Assembly (NCBI GenBank): GCA_003168355.1 | Contig: PMSQ01000133.1 | Span: forward strand, 1 to 64,000 | Direction of reading: 5' to 3' | DNA length: 64,000 bases | Source of the DNA: Acidobacteriaceae bacterium | GTDB lineage: Bacteria; Acidobacteriota; Terriglobia; Terriglobales; Acidobacteriaceae | Shown here: one piece after another, positions 43,738-52,633 of the stretch | How the letters are laid out: each line of letters starts with the position of its first letter | How positions within the stretch are numbered: position 1 is the stretch's first letter | Program-made: the position numbers and the translations under genes | Notes under the pieces: generated by a model | Told to the model about the DNA's origin: nothing | What the model saw: the letters and a program-made list of their open reading frames with translations, nothing else | The model's database searches: none

Positions 43738-44147
43738 GTTCGTTCTCCTAGCCGGGGAATGACCTGAACCATCCGGCAGCGTTCCGCTGCCACCCTGGTC
43801 ACGTCCGGCGCTGCGATTAAACCACTTCTAGTGCTTCCAACAGCAAGAATTTCGATAGACGACTTTGCGACTAGTGGCGTTTGCTTACCCGGGTCTCTCG
43901 TCCGCCGAGGGCCGAGTCGCCGCTATAAAGCTGGTTTTCGAGACTGACTGCACTTTGCGGAATAGCGCGCAAAGGCCCGACAGGGAGGAGTGCCGAATCT
44001 GCGATCCATCGGTTGCAATTTTAGTACCACCCAAAGAAAAGGTAAACGGTGCCCTCACAATACCTTAGCGACTGCATTCCGTGCTGCACGGCACCACCGC
44101 CGCAAGTTCTTGCACTAGAACAGAACCAAGAATGTTCTGCCTGCTGC
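43738..44147. other. Intergenic region between two - strand genes
   Basis: No protein-like ORF is seen. On the - strand two GCAAA words lie near the 3' half, superficially like a c-di-GMP riboswitch, but the remaining conserved elements are missing. An AGAACA / TGTTCT pair lies around 44117-44138 and could be an operator or weak hairpin. Confidence 0.3.
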
Positions 44148-45935
44148 TCAATCAACAAGATCCTTCTCAAGCACGAAGTTCTCAAGAACCAAGCCGTCCA
44201 TCTCGCTTTTCATATAGGTATTGAACGCATTGGCCGGAGTGGTAACAATAGGCTCACCCTTCAAATTAAACGAGGTGTTGAGAATTACCGGAACCCCGGT
44301 TGCCTGACCGAAGCGTTCAATCAACTTGTAGTAGCGAGGACTCTGGTCGCGAAACACGGTCTGTAGCCGTCCCGTGCCGTCGACGTGAGTAATTGCCGGC
44401 AGCGTCGCGTGGTGATTCTCCCTTACCGGAACCACATAAAGCATGTATCGCGCAGGATGGTGCTGTGTGGCGTGTGGAAGATCGAAGTATTTCTCCGCGC
44501 ACTCCGCGAGGACGGAAGGAGCGAACGGCCGGTATGGCTCGCGAAACTTGATCTTAGTGTTAACGATATCTTTCATTTCCGGATTGCCCGGATCCGCGAT
44601 AATGCTGCGCGCGCCCAGAGCACGAGGACCCCATTCGAAGCGTCCGTGGTACCAGCCAATGACCTTCCCTTCCGCCAGCCGTCGCACGACATGATCGAGC
44701 AATTGATCCTCGCAGTCGATCCGGCGATGCGGGATATTGTTCTGGGTCAGAAAATCGCTCACTTCTGCGGAGGAGTAGGACTGGCCCCAATACGCGTGAT
44801 TCATGCAGAAGGTGCGCGGTTTGCCAAGCAGCGTGTTGTAAGCCCACAGGGCTGCGCCCAATGCGCCGCCTCCATCGCCGGCGGCGGGCTGGATATAGAT
44901 CTCTTCGAATCCCGATTCGCGCAGGATGCGGCTGTTCGCCACACTATTCAGCGCGACGCCACCCGCCATGCACAACCGCTTCAGTCCCGTTCTCTTCTGA
45001 AGGGCGGAAGCCATGCCGACGAGCAAGTCTTCGGTAACGCGCTGAATGCTGGCGGCAATATCCGCGTAGTGCTGATTGACTTTGTTCAGTTCTCCGATAT
45101 TGGAGGGGGGTGTTCCGAAATATTTCGGGAAACCAGTCGATTCCGTGAAAAAGAGCATCTTGGGATCGCGTGGTCTGCCAAAAAGTTCGACGAACTTGTT
45201 ATTGAAAGTCTTATCCGTGGAGTGATGGAAGCAGAAATAATCCATGTCCAACGAAAACGAGCCGTCCTGATACTGCTTCACCAGCTTCCATACTTTGTCG
45301 ACGTAGCGGGGCTGACCGTAGGGAGCCATGCCCATGACTTTGTACTCGCCTTCGTTTACCTCAAAGCCGAGGAAAGCGGTGAAGGCGCTGTACAACAGTC
45401 CAATCGAGTGCGGAAACTCGATGTGCTGGTCCAACTTGATGTCATTCCCTCGTCCCACACCGGTGGAAGCTGTAACCCACTCGCCCACGCCGTCTACGGT
45501 GAGAATGGCGGATTCATCGAATGGAGAGCACAGGTATGCGCTGGCCGCATGAGAAAGATGGTGGTCCGAGAACAGCACTTTTTCTTTCGGTATTCCCAGT
45601 TCCGCTTGCAAGGTGCTCCCGACCCAAAGCTTGTCCAGCACCCATGTGATCATGGATTCGCGAAAAACTTTCCACGATTGCGGATAGGTTTGCAGGACCG
45701 TAGCCAGGATGCGATCCAGTTTGCGGAAGGGTTTTTCGAAAAATACAACGTAGTCCAGGTCGGATCCCTTTATGCCGCCCGAGTCCAAACAGAATTGAAT
45801 GGCATTCTTGGGGAAGTCGTAATCGTGCTTCTTGCGCGTAAAGCGCTCTTCTTCCGCGGCCGCAACCAATTGACCATCCTGCAGCAGTACCGCCGCCGCG
45901 TCATGGTAGTAACAAGAGATACCCAGAATATTCAT
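44148..45935 (-). CDS. Carbamoyltransferase (NodU/CmcH family)
   Basis: A 595-residue enzyme. The N-terminal M-N-I-L-G-I-S-C-Y-Y-H-D-A-A-A and the metal-binding H-H-L-S-H-A-A-S-A-Y form the Kae1-like carbamoyl-adenylate domain. The C-terminal YrdC-unrelated domain carries F-E-W-G-P-R-A-L-G-A-R-S-I and F-K-x-R-E-P-Y-R-P-F-A-P-S. The family uses carbamoyl phosphate and ATP to carbamoylate a hydroxyl on a sugar or natural product. Full length. Its neighbours (DUF5989, SGNH hydrolase, SxtJ-like peptide, O-antigen ligase) suggest a polysaccharide or glycolipid acceptor. Confidence 0.93.
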   Translation of the reverse strand: MNILGISCYYHDAAAVLLQDGQLVAAAEEERFTRKKHDYDFPKNAIQFCLDSGGIKGSDLDYVVFFEKPFRKLDRILATVLQTYPQSWKVFRESMITWVLDKLWVGSTLQAELGIPKEKVLFSDHHLSHAASAYLCSPFDESAILTVDGVGEWVTASTGVGRGNDIKLDQHIEFPHSIGLLYSAFTAFLGFEVNEGEYKVMGMAPYGQPRYVDKVWKLVKQYQDGSFSLDMDYFCFHHSTDKTFNNKFVELFGRPRDPKMLFFTESTGFPKYFGTPPSNIGELNKVNQHYADIAASIQRVTEDLLVGMASALQKRTGLKRLCMAGGVALNSVANSRILRESGFEEIYIQPAAGDGGGALGAALWAYNTLLGKPRTFCMNHAYWGQSYSSAEVSDFLTQNNIPHRRIDCEDQLLDHVVRRLAEGKVIGWYHGRFEWGPRALGARSIIADPGNPEMKDIVNTKIKFREPYRPFAPSVLAECAEKYFDLPHATQHHPARYMLYVVPVRENHHATLPAITHVDGTGRLQTVFRDQSPRYYKLIERFGQATGVPVILNTSFNLKGEPIVTTPANAFNTYMKSEMDGLVLENFVLEKDLVD

Positions 45936-45984
45936 ACGGTTCTTTCACTGCCTCGTGATGCTGAAGGATGATAATTCTTTGCGT

Positions 45985-48507
45985 TCATTCGTCGAGCTTG
46001 GAGTCGAATTCCGGGAGCAGTTCCGCTTTTCTACGGTTCCACTCCTGCATCAGCTGATTGCGCTCATCATCCGACGCATTCCGAATCACGTTAACATCCA
46101 GCGCTGCGTAGGGAATCAGCCCGGCTACAATCGTTTTTGTCGACTCGAGGAATTCAAAGGGAGTGTGGTATTCGAGATAGGCGTTGTCGTCCGTGTTCAA
46201 CGGACCGGGGAACGCCGCAAGGTACGCGCGGATCTCATCCGGCCCCATTAGCATATAACTCATGAATTGCGCGGCATCGCGAATGTTGATCGATGCCATG
46301 TCAGCTTTGATCACCGGATCTTCCATCCGCTGTTCGAGATCTTTATAGTCCACGCTGAAGTTGCCCTGCGTGGCGACGAACAGGCCGTGTCCCCGCACAT
46401 ACCAGAAAGACGCATTGGGGAACACGCTGACAAACGTGCGGAACGCGACATCGAACGACTTCTTCGAAATACGGTACATCGGCATCCACTGGCACACCAC
46501 CCCGTCCGGACGCAGACGATGTTTGAGAGCTTCGTAGTATTCCTTGGTGTAAAGGTAGCCGACTCCAGATACGCGCGGATGGATCGGATCGGCGGTGATC
46601 ATGTCGAACTGCTGATTCGACATCGCCATGAAGTTACGGCCGTCATCAATGCGCAGCTTCACCTTTGGGCTGTGAAGAACTCCACCCGACACATCTTCCA
46701 GATGACTTTGCGCTTTGACCATTTCCGGACTCAACTCGATGAGCTGAATCTGGTCCAGACCGGGATGCCGGTTGATCGCGCTCAAGGTGATCCCAAGTCC
46801 AAGTCCGACCACGGCAACCTCACGCGGGTGAGGATGGAGCAGCAAGGGCAAGTGCGCCTTAAGAATGAAGTGACGACGCTGGGAATAGGTCGTGTCGGCC
46901 TCCAGGGTGCCGTTCACCTGCATAATCGTTACGTTTTTGTCTGTCCTGATGATGTCGATGGTGTGGGCAATGCCTTCGCCGTGATAAATAACTTTGGCTT
47001 TCTCATTGCCGGCATAATAGAAGTTCGTAACAATCTGCCGCGGTAGCAGGAGGGTGACAATCACAAAGGTGGCAAACAATCCCACGATCGTCACGACCTG
47101 CGGATCCTTCAGGGTGGCCCATCCGCGATTCGCTGCGCGGTACAAGAGATAAAGGCCTGTCACCGTGAAAATGCCGCCGATCACCAGCAAGCTCACTCGA
47201 TTTCCAAACAGCGGCAGCAAAATGAGTCCGCCGAGCAGAGCGCCCACAATGGCGCCCGCGGTGTTCGCCGCATAAACTCTCGCCGTCCCCCGGCCAATGG
47301 AGCCAATCCGCGGCGTGCAAATCTTGACGGCAACCGGGAATGTGGCTCCCATCAGAATTGTCGGTATCGCAATCAGGAAACCGGAGACGGCAAACTCTGC
47401 CGCCGTGCAGGCAAATCCAAAATGTCCCTTCGAAATCGCCGTAAGCAGCCACAGCAGGTTGCTGAAAAAGCGGGGCACGAAGTAGGTGACGATTCCCAAG
47501 AGCGCCACCATCAGCCCGATGGATAATTCCAGAAAGCCGAACAACCGCATCGGGTCGGCGCGCCGGTCGATGACGTCTGCGATTTTCTTGCTCCCAAAAT
47601 AAATCCCAAAGAGAAAACATGAGAGCATGATCGAGAACGAATAGACGGCTCCGCTGAAGGATTGCGTCAGGATGCGCATCCAGACCACTTCCAGCGCCAG
47701 GGCGGCCAAGCCGGATAAGCCGATCCCGATCAGTCCCGCTTTTTCCAGAGTTGAATCGTATCCGGGTTCGATGCTTTGTGATGCCGTCGCCTTCTCCGCG
47801 GCACGTTCGACTACATCGCTCTCGACACTGCTAAACAGTCCGAAGGCGAGAGCCAACACGCCGATAATCACATTGATGCAGCAGGCAAATTTGGTCGTAG
47901 TTGTGATTCCAATATTCGGCAGGAGCACAAACCCGACGCCCAGGACTCCCGCCAGCGCTCCGAAAGTATTGATCGAATAGAAAAACCCGCTGTATTTCCC
48001 GATTCTACGCTGCTGGGCGAACCGCTTTACGACCAAAGGCAACGTCGATCCCATCATGGTGGTAGGAATCAACAGCGTGACCGTCGCCACCAGGATGCGG
48101 AACGAGTTGTAGAGCCAGGGCGCGGTGGCGAAGAATGACTGGTAGATCCGGCGATATTCTCCGGAAAACATGTTCAAGAAGTTCGGGAAGAAGAGCGCGT
48201 AGAGCCCGATCGAGATTTCGAGAAGGCCGTACCAGACCAGAGGCTTCTTGAGATGATCCGAATACTTCGCCGCCAGCAGGCTGCCGAGCGTAAGGCCACC
48301 CATGAAGGCGCTTAGAGTCAGCGCCGCGGAGTATACGTCGCTGCCAAAAAACAAGGACAGGCGACGCATCCATACGACCTCATAGATGAGCGACGAGAAG
48401 CCCGAAAAGAAGAACACCACTCCCATCAGGAGCAGCAGCTTGGGCTCACTTGCGTTTTTTTCGACTTGGACTTCGGCTTGCAATTCGACAGTATCGGCAG
48501 TTGCCAT
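45985..48507 (-). CDS. Membrane-fused spermidine-synthase-like protein
   Basis: From ATG 48507 about 840 residues. The N-terminal about 540 residues form some 14 membrane helices in two homologous halves, each starting with a W-M-R-x-L-type segment (S-L-I-Y-E-V-V-W-M-R and A-L-E-V-V-W-M-R). The C-terminal about 270 residues are a Rossmann methyltransferase-like spermidine/spermine synthase domain: V-A-V-V-G-L-G-L-G-I-T, I-E-L-S-P-E-M and D-D-G-R-N-F. The usual second catalytic Asp region reads T-A-D-P-I-H-P. Its substrate is probably not putrescine in this context. An upstream start at 48624 would add a non-hydrophobic extension and is not favoured. Confidence 0.8.
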   Translation of the reverse strand: MATADTVELQAEVQVEKNASEPKLLLLMGVVFFFSGFSSLIYEVVWMRRLSLFFGSDVYSAALTLSAFMGGLTLGSLLAAKYSDHLKKPLVWYGLLEISIGLYALFFPNFLNMFSGEYRRIYQSFFATAPWLYNSFRILVATVTLLIPTTMMGSTLPLVVKRFAQQRRIGKYSGFFYSINTFGALAGVLGVGFVLLPNIGITTTTKFACCINVIIGVLALAFGLFSSVESDVVERAAEKATASQSIEPGYDSTLEKAGLIGIGLSGLAALALEVVWMRILTQSFSGAVYSFSIMLSCFLFGIYFGSKKIADVIDRRADPMRLFGFLELSIGLMVALLGIVTYFVPRFFSNLLWLLTAISKGHFGFACTAAEFAVSGFLIAIPTILMGATFPVAVKICTPRIGSIGRGTARVYAANTAGAIVGALLGGLILLPLFGNRVSLLVIGGIFTVTGLYLLYRAANRGWATLKDPQVVTIVGLFATFVIVTLLLPRQIVTNFYYAGNEKAKVIYHGEGIAHTIDIIRTDKNVTIMQVNGTLEADTTYSQRRHFILKAHLPLLLHPHPREVAVVGLGLGITLSAINRHPGLDQIQLIELSPEMVKAQSHLEDVSGGVLHSPKVKLRIDDGRNFMAMSNQQFDMITADPIHPRVSGVGYLYTKEYYEALKHRLRPDGVVCQWMPMYRISKKSFDVAFRTFVSVFPNASFWYVRGHGLFVATQGNFSVDYKDLEQRMEDPVIKADMASINIRDAAQFMSYMLMGPDEIRAYLAAFPGPLNTDDNAYLEYHTPFEFLESTKTIVAGLIPYAALDVNVIRNASDDERNQLMQEWNRRKAELLPEFDSKLDE

Positions 48508-48761
48508 TCCACTTCCCTGGCAGCCAAATTCTCTGCTGCCGCTTTTTTCCGAGCGCCTCAGAAAAAGAGGCTCTCTTTCCAACCCTGGGCGCACGCTCCC
48601 AATGCCCGCGCGCAGGCAAGGCACGTGGTAATCGCGTACGTGGTTTGTTCAGGGGAGGCGGCGAGATGCTGATTCCGCGATTGCGATTCAGATCCCGCTG
48701 CCTTGCGGGAGGCTGGCTGGTGCCACGTGGCAACCAGCCCATCCCGTGAACTGCCTATGCC

Positions 48762-48941
48762 CTAGAAAAGAGTATAGATAAAAGGCGCGATGGCCGAACT
48801 CTGCCCCAAGATGATCAACACGGCCATAAGCAGCACCATGGTGACGACGGGAAGCAGCCACCAACGCTTATTCTTGGCGAAGAACGAGAGTAACTCGCCC
48901 ACGATTCCAAATCGATTTCTTGCGGTCTCGACAAAACCCAT
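48762..48941 (-). CDS. DUF5989-type small membrane protein
   Basis: A 59-residue protein from ATG 48941, with AAGGAG 7 bases upstream. It has a charged N-terminus, L-S-F-F-A-K-N-K-R-W-W-L-L-P, one membrane helix (about residues 26-46) and the near-invariant end S-A-I-A-P-F-I-Y-T-L-F. This matches DUF5989 peptides that often sit beside carbamoyltransferase and SxtJ genes in exopolysaccharide loci. It is too short for many gene callers. Function unknown; possibly a membrane anchor or subunit for the carbamoylation step. Confidence 0.82.
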   Translation of the reverse strand: MGFVETARNRFGIVGELLSFFAKNKRWWLLPVVTMVLLMAVLIILGQSSAIAPFIYTLF

Positions 48942-48969
48942 AACTTTTCTCCTTAATTTCTGGCTGAAA

Positions 48970-50055
48970 TTATTGCCGTGCTGCTTGTGAACTTGCGCCC
49001 GCGTTTCCCAAGACCCATTGCTGCAACTGGTCGGAGACCAGATCATTCGCTTTGGCATTGGGATGATCATCCAGTGGGGTAACCCAAAGTGTTTCTTCCG
49101 GCCCGTGATCCTTCAGGCCGTCAATCAAGTCGAGGACTGGAACATTTTCGGAGGCCAAGACATCTTTGATCTTCTGATGGGCCGCCCGGAATGGATAGCT
49201 GTCGCCATTGATCTGGTGCAGCTCCGGCAAGATTGCGACCAGGACACTAGCTCCGTCACTCTTGGCCGAACTGGCTAAACTCCTGAGAGCCTGCTTGCAG
49301 GCCTGGAATCCCGGCTTATCGTCATTGTAGAGTGACGCATAATATTGCTTCCAGTCCGGACGCTTGCCGGTTCGTCTTAAGATTCCATCAAAGCGGTTCG
49401 TCGCGAACGCGATCAGATAGGAACGATCGATCAAGAAGCCCTTTCCTTCTTTAGGTACCGGCTCTGGATCATTGATGAAGAACACCAGGACCACGAGATC
49501 GGGATGGAAGGCTCGGCCGAGCGTCTCGTAGTAGGTCACTTCCTGCACCGTGTCGTAATTGCCGACGCCCGTATCCAGGACTTCCACCTTGTCATAGCCC
49601 GGAGGCAGGTGGAGATTCAACTTTCGCTCCAGGAACTTCGCCGCGGTATCGCGCTGCTCGACACCCCACCCAAAGGTCGTCGAATCTCCCAACAGCATGA
49701 TTCGGTAGACGCCTGCGGGTTTCTGGAACGAATATTCGTTATCGCGGAGCCCCTGCGAGTTAATTTTGACATCCACCCCCATCAGGAACGAATGTCCGTT
49801 GGGCACATGAGTAAAGCTTAGCTGTGGATTCGCAACCGGACGCTTAAGGCGCACCGCGTACTTCCACATCTCCATGGAAAAATCTTTGCTGTTGTAGAAC
49901 TCCACGCGCAACACAACTTCGAGGAACAAAGCCATGAGCAACACTGTGAAAATCAGAAGGGCCAACTGGGCAAACAGGCGCGAGCCCGTGCTGGGCTTGG
50001 CCTTGACGTTGGAGACGATACTGCCCTCCGATTTTGTATAGGTTGAGGTTTCCAA
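48970..50055 (-). CDS. Membrane-anchored SGNH/GDSL hydrolase
   Basis: About 361 residues from TTG 50055 (GGGAG 5 bases upstream; a TTG at 50067 is also possible). One N-terminal membrane helix is followed by a periplasmic SGNH domain: block I L-L-G-D-S-T-T-F-G-W-G-V (catalytic Ser), block II/III G-N-Y-D-T, and block V D-D-H-P-N-A-K-A (Asp and His). Such enzymes add or remove O-acyl groups on polysaccharides. The DUF5989 gene follows 28 bases downstream and the SxtJ-like gene lies just upstream, so they are probably one transcript. Confidence 0.83.
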   Translation of the reverse strand: METSTYTKSEGSIVSNVKAKPSTGSRLFAQLALLIFTVLLMALFLEVVLRVEFYNSKDFSMEMWKYAVRLKRPVANPQLSFTHVPNGHSFLMGVDVKINSQGLRDNEYSFQKPAGVYRIMLLGDSTTFGWGVEQRDTAAKFLERKLNLHLPPGYDKVEVLDTGVGNYDTVQEVTYYETLGRAFHPDLVVLVFFINDPEPVPKEGKGFLIDRSYLIAFATNRFDGILRRTGKRPDWKQYYASLYNDDKPGFQACKQALRSLASSAKSDGASVLVAILPELHQINGDSYPFRAAHQKIKDVLASENVPVLDLIDGLKDHGPEETLWVTPLDDHPNAKANDLVSDQLQQWVLGNAGASSQAARQ

Positions 50056-50188
50056 GATGACTCCCAATAATGGTTTCAGACCGAGTCGACGACTCCTGTA
50101 CCTGGAGCGACGCCGGGTACTATCCTAGCGAATGATACCTGCCTGGGGCGCAGGCTAGATTGCTCGACGGGGGGACGCACAATTGCGG

Positions 50189-50428
50189 TTACTGCTTTCG
50201 AGCCCACTGCATATCTTCGACTTCCGCCGGGCGATCCAGCCAAGCGGTGGGTCGAGTCTTGATTCGGAGCGGGTCTGCCAAGAGCCGTACCAGTAGGCCG
50301 AAGGGCAGAATTGCAACCGAGTAGAGAACCGTGAGCATTACACGAGCTTGGAACGTGCCGATTTTCTTAGCCAGCCGAGTCCAAGCTTGCCAAAAGCGCT
50401 TTAAACCTGACCACATCTGTTTCAGCAT
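50189..50428 (-). CDS. SxtJ-like small membrane protein
   Basis: A 79-residue protein: basic aromatic N-terminal helix (F-W-Q-A-W-T-R-L-A-K-K-I-G), then F-Q-A-R-V-M-L-T-V-L-Y and one strongly hydrophobic segment (V-A-I-L-P-F-G-L-L-V-R-L), ending in a Trp-rich polar tail. The I-G-x-F-Q-A-R-V-x-L pattern is typical of the short SxtJ-like proteins encoded with carbamoyltransferases. The role is unknown; the combination with DUF5989 and an SGNH hydrolase argues for a membrane assembly acting with the carbamoyltransferase (inference). Confidence 0.65.
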   Translation of the reverse strand: MLKQMWSGLKRFWQAWTRLAKKIGTFQARVMLTVLYSVAILPFGLLVRLLADPLRIKTRPTAWLDRPAEVEDMQWARKQ

Positions 50429-50465
50429 ATTTGATTTTCGAGAGACTGCAAAGAGAAGAAAGCCT

Positions 50466-52511
50466 CTATTCTGAGTGTATTGTTTTCAACGACTTACGAA
50501 CCGAAGCGCGTTTCGGCTGAGGTGCCAGGAACCACGGCACAGTCGTGTCATCGCTGCGGAAGAAATTCATCAGCAGATTCGACTCTTTCTCGCTTCCCGC
50601 CAGGACGGGGTGAATGCCGTCATCTCTAAGGTCCTGGCAGGTCCAGACCAGACCATCGCTCCTGGGAAGGAGCCCGTTGGCCCAGGTATAAGGTCCCCAA
50701 GAAAGCCATGGCGCCCGCACCGGCCCAACCGAGGGATTGTAGTTCAGCGACGGAAGCCCGTTAAGTTGGTCTTCGATCACATTCTTGATCGCAAAAGCCT
50801 GCTGGTAAGAGTACGGCTCCGGGTCGGTCGTCCTAATCCCATTGGAGTAGCCCGCGTAGTAGCGGCTCGAAACATAAGTCATCACCAGGTTAGGAAATAA
50901 GGTGTGCAGGTTCTGGATATCGACTTCCAATTCAGCCTGGAGTTGGGCGGTTGAATTGGTAAAGGTTCCCGACGGTGGCGAGTCAATGGCCATGAGCCAG
51001 ACCGCGACGACCTGATTGGCGGAAACTCCAGCTGCTGGAAGTAGAGATGAGATGATCTCGTTCCAGTGTCCATTGTTAGGAGCCTGCAAAATCTTCGCCC
51101 CTGCCTGGCTCTGGCCACCATCGACCACCACCAGATTGGGCGAAGTGGAAGGATCGGCGGTCACGTTCGTCACAAATTGCGCAAAAGATATTTGATTGTC
51201 GGACTGGCCGATGGAGAGCAAAACGTATTTGCCCGTGGGATCGGGGTTGCCATTTACATCGAGCGGCTGGATGGCTTTAGCTAGATTCACTCCATATGCG
51301 TCCTGAGCGGCCGGCCGTACGTTGGTCCCGCCGGGATAGAGTCCGCCCTGTACCCCTTGGTAGGTCCCGGTCCCAAGGTCCGTGATGGGAATGAGGGGAT
51401 TCAAGGTGGTAGGGTCGTCGTAGGTAATGTTGTTGCAGTTTGCTCCGGTAGGCGCAGCCACCACAACAGTGAAGGATCGACTTAAAACATTTGGCGGCAA
51501 ATCGGAATCGGTAAGTTGCATGGTGAAAGAGTCATTACCGTCCACTACTGTCGACGCAAGCGAGCCGCTGATGACGCCAGAACTCGGCGAAAACACTAGC
51601 CCTGAGGGCAGAGCAGATCCTGACGCAAGACCCCACGTGTAGGGAGGAACACCACCGGCAGCGGCCAAGGTCGCGGAATATGCCGCACCTTGAGTGGCGC
51701 TCGGAAGCGTCGGAAAAGTGGTGCCGGCTAGCGAACCGGTGCTTATTGCAGTTCCGGACAACGTGAGACCATTCGGCGGTAACACGTCGTAGTAGACCGT
51801 CAAAGTACCGGTGGCTGGACCGACCGCAGTACCGAAAAAGCTTACCTGGACATTAAACGATTTGCCGGGCTTCACCTCGACGTACTTTGAAAAACCCGAC
51901 ACTATAAAGGGAGGAAACGTACGAACGGCTTCGATCTTGAACGGAGCAGCTCCCGTGTTGGAGATGGTTACAGTTTGTGAAGCGCTTGCACTGCCCAGTG
52001 GTTGGTTCGCGAAGTTTAGCGACGGAGAACTGAGAGAAGACACGGCACTGGTTGTAACCCCAATACCGGAAAGCGGAACGATGGCGCTGGTTCCGTCCGA
52101 GAAGAATACTTGGAATTGACCGCTATAGCTTTGGGCGGCCGTGGGAACGAACCGTAGATCGAAGTTGAGCGTTTGGCCGGGGATCGCTGAGGCAGGCGCC
52201 AGGCCATTCGACAAATAAAATACCGGAAACGGCGTCACGCTGACACTCGTGACGGTTATCAGCGTGGAACCAGTGTTTTTGACAGTCACCACACCCCCGG
52301 CATAGAGGCCTGCGGTAACGGTGGGAAAGGTGATTGACACCGGCGATACCAATTCCGAAGCAGCGGCAAGAGCGGTCGCCAGCACGGCTAGCGACAATGC
52401 CAAGCCGAGACGCGTAAAAGCCGAGCGCACTCGGCGGGGATTGACGTTCGACCCCTGCGACCGCGCATACGCAACGTTGAGAACTTGCGACAACTGGGCA
52501 GGAATTCTCAT
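50466..52511 (-). CDS. Secreted choice-of-anchor-D/Ig-like protein with C-terminal SGNH-like domain
   Basis: A 681-residue exported protein with an N-terminal hydrophobic segment at about residues 33-50. Two ASH/SPD-2/hydin-type (choice-of-anchor D) beta sandwiches follow (N-T-G-S-T-L-I-T-V-T-S-V; I-S-N-T-G-A-A-P-F-K-I), then a putative-Ig cadherin-like module (T-L-P-S-A-T-Q-G-A-A-Y-S and L-P-S-G-L-V-F-S-P-S-S-G-V-I-S-G). The C-terminal half reads V-L-L-S-I-G-Q-S-D-N and ends with D-D-G-I-H-P-V-L-A-G, an SGNH-like D-x-x-H block, although the Ser block I is atypical. It may be an extracellular esterase or a glycan-binding homologue. Confidence 0.65.
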   Translation of the reverse strand: MRIPAQLSQVLNVAYARSQGSNVNPRRVRSAFTRLGLALSLAVLATALAAASELVSPVSITFPTVTAGLYAGGVVTVKNTGSTLITVTSVSVTPFPVFYLSNGLAPASAIPGQTLNFDLRFVPTAAQSYSGQFQVFFSDGTSAIVPLSGIGVTTSAVSSLSSPSLNFANQPLGSASASQTVTISNTGAAPFKIEAVRTFPPFIVSGFSKYVEVKPGKSFNVQVSFFGTAVGPATGTLTVYYDVLPPNGLTLSGTAISTGSLAGTTFPTLPSATQGAAYSATLAAAGGVPPYTWGLASGSALPSGLVFSPSSGVISGSLASTVVDGNDSFTMQLTDSDLPPNVLSRSFTVVVAAPTGANCNNITYDDPTTLNPLIPITDLGTGTYQGVQGGLYPGGTNVRPAAQDAYGVNLAKAIQPLDVNGNPDPTGKYVLLSIGQSDNQISFAQFVTNVTADPSTSPNLVVVDGGQSQAGAKILQAPNNGHWNEIISSLLPAAGVSANQVVAVWLMAIDSPPSGTFTNSTAQLQAELEVDIQNLHTLFPNLVMTYVSSRYYAGYSNGIRTTDPEPYSYQQAFAIKNVIEDQLNGLPSLNYNPSVGPVRAPWLSWGPYTWANGLLPRSDGLVWTCQDLRDDGIHPVLAGSEKESNLLMNFFRSDDTTVPWFLAPQPKRASVRKSLKTIHSE

Positions 52512-52633
52512 CTTGAGGACCTCATCGTGCCTAAGACTTCTGTCTGGGGGGAGAAAATCTGGCTGTAGCGGCGAACCTACGGAGTATGATGCAGCTCTCG
52601 GCGCTTGTCAAGAGCGCGAGACGCGCCAACACT

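Noticed and set aside
43738-44040. Possible c-di-GMP riboswitch on the - strand
   Set aside because: Two GCAAA words occur, but spacing is too short and the conserved 3' elements are missing.
44385-45971. 528-codon + strand ORF
   Set aside because: It is a shadow of the carbamoyltransferase gene, which has all family motifs on the - strand.
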